A stretch of DNA of 32,046 nucleotides, taken from the NCBI GenBank assembly GCA_900769765.1, contig CAAGHW010000029.1:1-32046 (forward strand), given 5' to 3'. Shown here piece by piece: positions 24,517 through 30,669 of this stretch. Position 1 is the first letter of the stretch. The number at the start of each line of letters is the position of its first letter. The notes beneath the pieces are model-generated. The model was not told the origin of the DNA. It saw nothing but the letters and a program-made list of their open reading frames with translations, and ran no database searches. This stretch comes from Bacteroidaceae bacterium. Its GTDB lineage: Bacteria > Bacteroidota > Bacteroidia > Bacteroidales > Bacteroidaceae. A program made the position numbers and the translations under genes.

Positions 24517-25323
24517 ATGAGTTCGGTAAACAACAGAATTACAGGAGGGACATCAACTATACTTCACTCTTTGATTGTTCCATTATTCTTCCTGTTCTTT
24601 ACAATATTCTATAAGCCATACAACATACATTCGCTGCTTGATATGGAGCATGCCGGTTTCACCTTCAATGCAACAATCCTGTTCTGTATCGTGTTGGTAT
24701 CGACCGTCATCACACGCGCAAGCTTGTTTCTCATAGGCCGCAAGAAGAATATCTCTACCCAGATATATTTCGGCTGGTGCATTGCCGAGATGATTATCGC
24801 AGCCCTTTTCTCATCGTTATACATCACGCTGATGCTCAAAGGTCCGGCATCTTTCTTTGAGGTGGCAGGCACAAGCATCATATATACCCTAACCACCCTC
24901 GTTTACCCATACGCACTTCTATGGCTCAAGTATGAGATACTTACCAAGAACAGACAGATAGACAACACACCTGACGAGAATTCACTTATACGTTTTTACG
25001 ACGAATACAAGAAGCTACGCCTTGTTATAGCACGCGATGCCGTACTGTTTATAAAGTCTGAAGAGAATTATGTCAATATACACTACCTCGACCACGAGAA
25101 AAACAAGAAGTTTACATTACGTTCATCCATGAAGGCTCTCGAGGAGACACTTACAAGACATGGGCTTGTACGTTGCCACAGGTCATATTTCATAAACCCC
25201 GATTATATAAAGATTGTACACAGGAACAATGCCGGGATAATAGTTGCCGAGCTGAACAAGCCGAACTGCGACACCATACCAATATCGCGTAAATATCAGG
25301 ATGTAATAACAAAGCTGATATAA
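24517..25323 (+). CDS. Membrane-bound LytTR-family transcription regulator
   Basis: LytTR domains bind DNA and usually form the output half of response regulators. In this 268-residue protein the receiver is replaced by four predicted membrane helices (about 15-33, 50-73, 82-104 and 108-136). A linker and a C-terminal LytTR domain at about 165-268 follow, with FIKSEENYVNIHY, LRSSMKALEE, VRCHRSYFIN and ISRKYQDVI, all family landmarks. It may sense a membrane or small-molecule signal directly; no histidine kinase gene is adjacent. I chose the ATG at 24517 because the -7 box lies downstream of the alternative start. It is divergent from the SGNH hydrolase and synthetase genes, which are candidate targets. 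A strong hairpin follows. Confidence 0.93.
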   Translation: MSSVNNRITGGTSTILHSLIVPLFFLFFTIFYKPYNIHSLLDMEHAGFTFNATILFCIVLVSTVITRASLFLIGRKKNISTQIYFGWCIAEMIIAALFSSLYITLMLKGPASFFEVAGTSIIYTLTTLVYPYALLWLKYEILTKNRQIDNTPDENSLIRFYDEYKKLRLVIARDAVLFIKSEENYVNIHYLDHEKNKKFTLRSSMKALEETLTRHGLVRCHRSYFINPDYIKIVHRNNAGIIVAELNKPNCDTIPISRKYQDVITKLI

Positions 25324-25360
25324 CACAAAGAGGCTGCTATTTTTAGCAGCCTCTTTGTGT
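25323..25360 (+). terminator. Hairpin terminator of the LytTR gene
   Basis: A perfect 16-base-pair stem (arm ACACAAAGAGGCTGCT) with a six-base loop begins at the last base of the stop codon. The tract after the stem is not T-rich, so efficiency as a classical terminator is uncertain. Confidence 0.75.
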
Positions 25361-25564
25361 AGGATATGAATTAAAAGATATAGCTCAAGGCTTGCGAAGC
25401 CTGAAAAACCGCAACCGACGCAGCACGCGAGAGCAGAGAATGCTTGCATTCTATGCCGAGCAGCAAGGAGGAAAAGCCATGCATTTTGGATTAATTTACA
25501 GAACGTAAATGAGGATTTTGAAAGCAAGCATAACGCTTAGATACACTTTTAAATCTTATTCTTC
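25361..25564. other. Hairpin-rich intergenic block of unknown function
   Basis: This gap between two convergent genes is less AT-rich in its centre than other gaps here. It holds three small perfect inverted repeats in a row: AGGCTT-GCG-AAGCCT (25388-25402), AGAATGC-TT-GCATTCT (25437-25452) and ATTTAC-AGAAC-GTAAAT (25494-25510). A frame open on the minus strand through this block has an odd, Cys-rich composition and I do not accept it as a gene. The block could be a dispersed intergenic repeat or a structured RNA. No second copy was found in this window. Confidence 0.4.
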
Positions 25565-26416
25565 TTATTCTTTACCCCTGACAAGCAGTTTCTTTATCAC
25601 TGCTGCATAACCGCATCGGCGGCACAGCGGTTCCACCGCCACATGACGTGTAAAACCATCGTATATGGCACGCGCACGCGGAGATGCCATCACCTCGTCG
25701 AGCGACTGCTCAAATAGATTACCCAAAGGAATTGCCCCTGCATGGTCAAGACAACAAGGAACAACCGTTCCATCGACCAGCACCCCTATCTGATTACGCA
25801 GAGCATAGCAGAAAGCCTCCTTCTCCTTGTTCTCTTCACGTTCCCCGTCGGGCCATTCAAATATACGCGCATACTCCAAGTAGACATTCTTTGCAACACG
25901 CCAGCCATAATGACGCTCATCCCAGGGACGCGGAAAGCGCTCCGCTATAAGTTCGTGCAGAAGGTCGTTCTGACTATCATAGCCACCTTGGTTCCATAAG
26001 CGCAGCACCACCACAATGCCGGCTTCGGCAGCGCGTACGGTAAAATCCATCACCTCCTTGATATACTGTTCAGGAGACTCCTTGCCGTTACCCTCGTGCG
26101 AATGAAGAGATATCTGCACCTTGTGTGGCAGAGCCTCTATGACACCTTTTGCACGCGACAACAATGTACCGTTTGTGGTAAGTACCGGAATGAAGCCTTT
26201 GTCGCGCGCCATAGTGATGAACTGCGGCAACAGAGGATGCAGGAAAGGCTCGCCCATAAGATGAAAGTAGAGGAAACGTATTTTTCCACGCATCTTTTCG
26301 GTAAGTGCATCGAACTCCTCCAACGAGAGCTTGCGCTTTGCCCTGTCCGTCTTGGGGCAGAACAGACAGTCAAGGTTACATATGTTTGTTATTTCGAGAT
26401 AGCAGCGTGTTATCAT
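25565..26416 (-). CDS. Radical SAM protein with C-terminal SPASM/Twitch-like iron-sulfur domain
   Basis: Radical SAM enzymes use a [4Fe-4S] cluster and S-adenosylmethionine to start radical reactions. The 283-residue product has the cluster motif CNLDCLFC with C13, C17 and C20, then HLMGEPFLHP (the GGE-like strand), TTNGTLL and ISLHSH. Four or five C-terminal cysteines (C203, C221, C222, C265, C268) form a SPASM or Twitch site for an auxiliary cluster. Many SPASM proteins modify peptides, but I see no small precursor peptide gene nearby, so the substrate is unknown. The gene follows the tRNA-Lys and its terminator on the same strand. No promoter was recognised in the 73 bases between the gene and the tRNA. 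Confidence 0.92.
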   Translation of the reverse strand: MITRCYLEITNICNLDCLFCPKTDRAKRKLSLEEFDALTEKMRGKIRFLYFHLMGEPFLHPLLPQFITMARDKGFIPVLTTNGTLLSRAKGVIEALPHKVQISLHSHEGNGKESPEQYIKEVMDFTVRAAEAGIVVVLRLWNQGGYDSQNDLLHELIAERFPRPWDERHYGWRVAKNVYLEYARIFEWPDGEREENKEKEAFCYALRNQIGVLVDGTVVPCCLDHAGAIPLGNLFEQSLDEVMASPRARAIYDGFTRHVAVEPLCRRCGYAAVIKKLLVRGKE

Positions 26417-26454
26417 GCGTAACGTTTTTAATCAATAGACATCATAGTCATATA

Positions 26455-26487
26455 AAAACAAAAAGAGAACCTTTCAAGATTCTCTTT
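26455..26487 (-). terminator. Intrinsic terminator of tRNA-Lys
   Basis: An eight-base-pair stem (AAAGAGAA / TTCTCTTT) begins three bases after the encoded CCA and is followed on the transcript by TTGTTTTT. Confidence 0.75.
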
Positions 26488-26489
26488 GA

Positions 26490-26565
26490 TGGTGACTCGC
26501 TTGGGGCTCGAACCCAAGACCCCATCCTTAAAAGGGATGTGCTCTACCTGCTGAGCTAGCGAGTC
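26490..26565 (-). tRNA. tRNA-Lys (anticodon UUU)
   Basis: A 76-base tRNA with a perfect acceptor stem (GACTCGC paired with GCGAGTC). The D arm contains GCTCAGCAGGTAGAGC, and the anticodon stem CATCC/GGATG holds the loop CTTTTAA. The T arm contains GGTTCGAGCC. Discriminator A and an encoded CCA end the gene. The anticodon TTT reads lysine AAA and AAG. Confidence 0.97.
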
Positions 26566-26589
26566 TACCTACGTGCCGTTAAGCGATTG

Positions 26590-26620
26590 CAAAGATAGGC
26601 ATAAATTCTGTATTAGCAAA
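26590..26620 (-). promoter_or_regulatory. Promoter of tRNA-Lys
   Basis: TTTG (26617-26620) and TATCTTTG (26590-26597) on the minus strand are 19 bases apart, an exact match to the Bacteroidota primary promoter. The transcript would start about 19 bases before the mature tRNA end. Confidence 0.85.
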
Positions 26621-26694
26621 CTTTATCCCCATTTTTTTCAAAATATTTGTATAAATACCACCCCAAAGAGCAGGTGGAAATATACCTGCGTATT

Positions 26695-27840
26695 CTATTC
26701 CTTATCAGGAGTAACATTGGCACTATTGATGGCCTTCTTCAATATCTGCTCCTCGTCGGACTTCGAGGACTCCGCTATCTCGTGATAACGCTTGAGATAG
26801 GCAAGAAGGATTGTTGTCAGCGGCAATGCCACAATCATTCCCAACAGCCCGAGCAACTTGCCCCAAATCGACAGCGAAAGCAAAATCACCGCGGGATGCA
26901 GATTCATTCGCTTGCCCATTATATAAGGAACAAGGAACAAGTCCTGTATCAACTGCACCACAAGCAACACAATACAAGCCGACAATATTATAAGCCAGAA
27001 ATCGCCACCCGTAGATGCAGCCTTAAGAACAGCCAGAAGCACCATTGGAACAACTGACACCAGCTGCAGGTAAGGAACAAGATTAAGCACACCTATAAAG
27101 ATGCCGAAAGCAATGGCTACAGGAAAATCAATGATGCTCAAACCTATCGAGTACAGTATACCAACACACAATGCCACCAGAGCCTGACCGCGGAAATATT
27201 GATTCATACCGCCTACAAGGTCGCCCCACAGCTTTCCTACTATGCCGCGCCATTTCTTTGGAACGTATGGTTTCCATCCCCTTGATACACGTTCAAAGTC
27301 AAGAAGGATAAAGAAGAGATACAACAGCGTTATACTTGCAGCGAACAGTTGCCTTACGGCATTGAATGTTCCGGCAACAACACCCTGCAAGCGTTCAGTA
27401 AGCACTGGAACGAAATCGCCGCTTCCCACAGCCTTCACCACATCATTGACACCCTCGTCATTGAACACCTCCATAAAGAAAGCGGTGACAGGCTCAGGGA
27501 TTGTAGCATTCTTCATATTATCATTCAGGAAAGCTATGATGACATCCTTCAAGGCATTGAGTTCACTTATTATCGAAGGCACTATAAGAAGCAGGACCAG
27601 ATACACTACAGCACCGATGAGCAACATCGCCGTCAGCGTCGAAAGCAGACGATACTTGAAACGTAATCTGTTCTGAATGAAATTCACAAGCGGATTGATG
27701 AAATAAGCCAGGAGCCACGCCACTGCAAAAGGCAACAATATACCGCTAAGGCTATCAAGAACAACATATGTAATAGCCAATGTCGCAATTATAAGCAATA
27801 TGCGCAGGAAACGCCCTAAAGTAACCTCATTCTGTTTCAT
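26695..27840 (-). CDS. AI-2E family transporter (PerM/YdiK-like membrane protein)
   Basis: The 381-residue membrane protein shows the family pattern. An N-terminal pair of helices is followed by LLPFAVAWLLAYFINPLV, and then a soluble, mostly helical stretch (about 90-150). Several further helices follow, with the conserved segments GILYSIGL, IGVLNLVPYLQ and QLIQDLFLVPYIMGKRMNLHP (in part). Members are exporters of varied or unknown substrates; the name comes from E. coli TqsA and does not prove autoinducer transport. The charged C-terminus (SSKSDEEQ) is cytoplasmic by prediction. The gene starts 30 bases after the rsmI stop and is probably co-transcribed with it. The tRNA-Lys promoter follows downstream. 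Confidence 0.93.
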   Translation of the reverse strand: MKQNEVTLGRFLRILLIIATLAITYVVLDSLSGILLPFAVAWLLAYFINPLVNFIQNRLRFKYRLLSTLTAMLLIGAVVYLVLLLIVPSIISELNALKDVIIAFLNDNMKNATIPEPVTAFFMEVFNDEGVNDVVKAVGSGDFVPVLTERLQGVVAGTFNAVRQLFAASITLLYLFFILLDFERVSRGWKPYVPKKWRGIVGKLWGDLVGGMNQYFRGQALVALCVGILYSIGLSIIDFPVAIAFGIFIGVLNLVPYLQLVSVVPMVLLAVLKAASTGGDFWLIILSACIVLLVVQLIQDLFLVPYIMGKRMNLHPAVILLSLSIWGKLLGLLGMIVALPLTTILLAYLKRYHEIAESSKSDEEQILKKAINSANVTPDKE

Positions 27841-27870
27841 ATAGCATCATTTTTATATACGTGGAGTGCA

Positions 27871-28575
27871 TCAATCATCATTCTCATTCTTGAAACGCAC
27901 ATCTTCAAGGCCGCCTACAAGCAGTACGAACTCACCGCGAGGCTCATTCCTTGTAAAGTGTTCCACAAGTTCGGCAAGCGTACCGCGTACACACTCCTCG
28001 TGCAACTTCGAAATCTCGCGCACCGCAGCAGCCTGACGCTCGGCACCAAAGACCTCGGCAAGCTGCGTCAATGTTTTCAGCACCCTGTAAGGAGACTCAT
28101 AGAATATTATAGTACGTTGCTCCTGTTTCAGGAAGTTAAGACGAGTCTGTCGCCCCTTCTTCTGCGGCAGAAAGCCCTCGAACACGAACTTGTCACAAGG
28201 CAAGGCCGAACACACCAAAGCCGGCACAAACGCCGTAGCACCCGGCAGACACTGCACCTCTACACCACACTTCACACACTCGCGCACAAGCATGAAGCCC
28301 GGGTCCGAAATGGCAGGAGTTCCGGCATCGGAGATAAGAGCCACATGATTCTGGCAATCCCTGATACGTTCCACAAGCGATGCCGAAGTCTTGTGTTCAT
28401 TGAACTTATGATGAGAATACATAGGCACCTGAATATCCAGGTGCTTCAACAGTTTCGACGAGGTACGCGTATCTTCGGCCAGCACGAAATCGGCCTCCTT
28501 GAGCAGACGCACCGCACGCATCGTGATATCCTCAAGATTACCCACCGGAGTAGGTATCACATATAACATTCCCAT
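27871..28575 (-). CDS. rsmI: 16S rRNA (cytidine(1402)-2'-O)-methyltransferase RsmI
   Basis: RsmI methylates the ribose of C1402 in the decoding centre of 16S rRNA using SAM. The 234-residue product carries the tetrapyrrole-methylase-fold motifs: YVIPTPVGNLEDIT near the N-terminus, AEDTRTS, LISDAGTPAISDPG, PGATAFVPAL, GFLPQKKGRQTRL and FYESPYRV. The RsmI extension that usually ends near 280 residues is short here, as is common in Bacteroidota. The start could be the ATG at 28575 or 28569, two codons apart. The gene is divergent from the YjjG-type nucleotidase gene and upstream of the AI-2E transporter gene. No perfect promoter was found in the 205-base divergent region on this strand. Confidence 0.95.
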   Translation of the reverse strand: MGMLYVIPTPVGNLEDITMRAVRLLKEADFVLAEDTRTSSKLLKHLDIQVPMYSHHKFNEHKTSASLVERIRDCQNHVALISDAGTPAISDPGFMLVRECVKCGVEVQCLPGATAFVPALVCSALPCDKFVFEGFLPQKKGRQTRLNFLKQEQRTIIFYESPYRVLKTLTQLAEVFGAERQAAAVREISKLHEECVRGTLAELVEHFTRNEPRGEFVLLVGGLEDVRFKNENDD

Positions 28576-28724
28576 GTTTTCCTTATTTGTTTTCCTAATG
28601 TTCTTGCACCAATTTACCCCTTAAAGGATAAACCGACACAAAATAAATATAAATAAAACAGAAACACATCAGAAAAGAAGATTATTTTTCTATAATGACA
28701 ACAATTAAAATCTTTACAACTTAA

Positions 28725-28755
28725 TTTGTTTTCAGACATTAACTTCTTATCTTTG
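28725..28755 (+). promoter_or_regulatory. Promoter of the nucleotidase-asparaginase operon
   Basis: TTTG (28725-28728) and TATCTTTG (28748-28755) are 19 bases apart, the same boxes and spacing as the tRNA-Lys promoter. The leader before the ATG at 28781 would be about 20 bases. Confidence 0.85.
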
Positions 28756-28780
28756 ACAAACAGATGACAAAAACAAGAAA

Positions 28781-29476
28781 ATGCAACGATACAAGAACCT
28801 GTTCATAGACCTCGACGACACCATATACGACTTCTCCGCGGCATCGCGAGAAGCTTTCATGGAGACATACGAGCTGTTGCATTACGACCGTTTTTTCGAC
28901 TCTTTCGACCACTACTACTCCATCTACGAGCCATACAACCTTGAGCTGTGGCATATATACGGCAAAGGCAAGATAAGCAAGGAAGAACTCAATAGAAGAC
29001 GTTACAGCTACCCCCTTGAGGTTGTGGGAGTACACGACCAGGAGCTTGCCGACACATTCTGCCGCGAGGCATTAGGCCGCATCCCCACAAAGGACAAGCT
29101 TATAGACGGAGCAATAGAGCTGCTCGAATACCTGCGTCCAAAATACAACATGTATATCCTCTCCAACGGCTTCAAAGAGCTGCAATCGCACAAGATGCGT
29201 ACAGCAGGCATAGACAAATACTTCGACGCACTCATACTCTCCGAAGATATAGGAGTAAACAAGCCCAACCGCGAGCTGTATGAATATGCCCTGCAGAAGA
29301 CAGGCTCAAAGAGAGAAGAGAGCATAATGATTGGCGACATGTTCGAGACCGACATCGTGGGGGCAGCAAACATAGGCATGGAGCAGATATACTTCAACCC
29401 CAAGAGGAAAGAGAGCCACACATTCGCTCCAACATACATGGTAGACGAATTGTTACAGATTAAAGATATATTATAA
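28781..29476 (+). CDS. YjjG-family noncanonical pyrimidine nucleotidase (HAD superfamily)
   Basis: HAD nucleotidases of the YjjG group remove phosphate from noncanonical pyrimidine nucleotides and help clean the nucleotide pool. The 231-residue product shows HAD motif I FIDLDDTIYDF (nucleophile D10, acid/base D12), motif II YILSNGF, motif III lysine in GVNKPNRELY, and motif IV MIGDMFETDIVGA. A helical cap domain lies between motifs I and II. Length fits the family; a general HAD phosphatase role cannot be excluded. It is the first gene of an operon with type I asparaginase, which starts 12 bases after its stop codon. A strong, well-spaced promoter lies directly upstream. Confidence 0.92.
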   Translation: MQRYKNLFIDLDDTIYDFSAASREAFMETYELLHYDRFFDSFDHYYSIYEPYNLELWHIYGKGKISKEELNRRRYSYPLEVVGVHDQELADTFCREALGRIPTKDKLIDGAIELLEYLRPKYNMYILSNGFKELQSHKMRTAGIDKYFDALILSEDIGVNKPNRELYEYALQKTGSKREESIMIGDMFETDIVGAANIGMEQIYFNPKRKESHTFAPTYMVDELLQIKDIL

Positions 29477-29488
29477 AACATATACGAT

Positions 29489-30529
29489 ATGAGCAGGACA
29501 GAAAAAGCCTCAATACTCATCATATATACAGGCGGTACCATAGGTATGATACAGAACACCGAGACCGGAGCGTTGGAGAGTTTCAACTTCGACCACCTGC
29601 TTAAACACGTGCCCGAAGTTAAACAGCTGAACATTGACATCGATGCAATAACATTCAACCCGCCCATCGACTCATCCGACATGGAGCCCGAGATGTGGAG
29701 CCGCATAGTTACAATCATCGAGAAGAATTACGACAAGTACGACGGTTTTGTAATACTGCACGGCACCGATACCATGTCATTCACAGCATCGGCACTCAGC
29801 TTTATGCTCGAAGACCTGATGAAACCCGTCATACTCACCGGCAGCCAGCTACCGATAGGCGCACTACGCACCGACGGCAAAGAGAACCTTATCACAGCCA
29901 TAGAGATTGCAGCAGCCAAGAACGCCGACGGCACACCTATAGTACCCGAGGTATGCGTATTCTTCCACGAGAAGCTCATGCGTGGCAACCGCACCACAAA
30001 AGTCAACTCCGAGAGCTTCGGAGCATTCGACTCCAACAACTACCCGTTGCTCGCCATGGCAGGAACAGACATACAGTTCTACAAACGCAACATAAAGAAA
30101 TATATTCCAGGACTCAAGCTCAAGGCCCACCACGAATATAACAGCAATATAATAATACTCTCACTCTTCCCCGGCATACAGCAGGAGGTGATAGAAAAGG
30201 TATTGGCGGCAAAAGAGCTGAAAGGCGTCATCTTCCGCACCTTTGGTGCAGGCAACGCCCCACAGAAGAAATGGCTCATAGATGCACTTACCAAAGCCAC
30301 TGCCGAAGGCAAGATTATCGTGAACATCACCCAATGCGCAGGCGGAAGCGTACACATGGAACGCTACGAGACAGGCCTGCAGCTGCTCGAGGCAGGCGTC
30401 ATCAGCGGCAAGGACTCCACCGTCGAGGCAGCCATCACAAAGCTTATGTACCTGTTAGGAAAGAACCTGACGACAGAAGAGGTACGTCGCAGAATGAGCG
30501 AGAACTTCGCCGGAGAGATTTCAGCGTAA
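29489..30529 (+). CDS. ansA: Type I (cytoplasmic) L-asparaginase
   Basis: The enzyme hydrolyses L-asparagine to aspartate and ammonia. The 346-residue product has no signal peptide, so it is the cytoplasmic low-affinity type. Both catalytic motifs are present: IYTGGTIGM with nucleophile T14 and its partner glycines near the N-terminus, and FVILHGTDTMSFTASAL with the second Thr-Asp pair. The catalytic Lys is in LRTDGKENL. The C-terminal small domain carries TFGAGNAP and TQCAGGSV. Length matches E. coli AnsA (about 338 residues). It is the second gene of the operon with the HAD nucleotidase; the functional link between the two is not obvious. A long palindromic hairpin follows 39 bases after the stop. 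Confidence 0.96.
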   Translation: MSRTEKASILIIYTGGTIGMIQNTETGALESFNFDHLLKHVPEVKQLNIDIDAITFNPPIDSSDMEPEMWSRIVTIIEKNYDKYDGFVILHGTDTMSFTASALSFMLEDLMKPVILTGSQLPIGALRTDGKENLITAIEIAAAKNADGTPIVPEVCVFFHEKLMRGNRTTKVNSESFGAFDSNNYPLLAMAGTDIQFYKRNIKKYIPGLKLKAHHEYNSNIIILSLFPGIQQEVIEKVLAAKELKGVIFRTFGAGNAPQKKWLIDALTKATAEGKIIVNITQCAGGSVHMERYETGLQLLEAGVISGKDSTVEAAITKLMYLLGKNLTTEEVRRRMSENFAGEISA

Positions 30530-30568
30530 GACAAAAACCGTAGAGGCTGGGGCAGCCCAAAGGAAATA

Positions 30569-30613
30569 TTAAATTATCGGTTCGAAACCATTGGTTTAGA
30601 ACCGATAATTTAA
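30569..30613. terminator. Near-perfect 45-base palindrome between ansA and the lipoprotein gene
   Basis: Arms of 15 bases (TTAAATTATCGGTTC and its complement, 30569-30583 and 30599-30613) enclose a second inverted pair (AAACC/GGTTT). The whole stretch folds into one long hairpin with a single mismatch. It lies between convergent genes and may terminate both, although a T run is not prominent. Confidence 0.6.
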
Positions 30614-30652
30614 TAACAAACGATGTGTGACCAAGAGCCTAAAAGCTCGTAG

Positions 30653-30669
30653 ATAAAGCAAAGCTTTAT
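30653..30669 (-). other. Small hairpin overlapping the lipoprotein stop codon
   Basis: A perfect seven-base-pair stem, ATAAAGC-AAA-GCTTTAT, includes the stop codon of the lipoprotein gene (30666-30668). It may be a terminator element or chance. Confidence 0.3.

Noticed and set aside
25183..25527. 114-codon open frame on the minus strand through the hairpin-rich block
   Set aside because: It overlaps the end of the LytTR gene and its hairpin, and has a Cys- and Phe-rich composition with no family features. The DNA block itself is reported as a finding.
25565..26416. Ribosomally made peptide cluster around the radical SAM/SPASM protein
   Set aside because: No small precursor gene, transporter or peptidase is adjacent; the neighbours are a tRNA and a LytTR regulator.
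29008..29718. 236-codon open frame on the minus strand
   Set aside because: Overlaps the nucleotidase and asparaginase genes, both with intact motifs.
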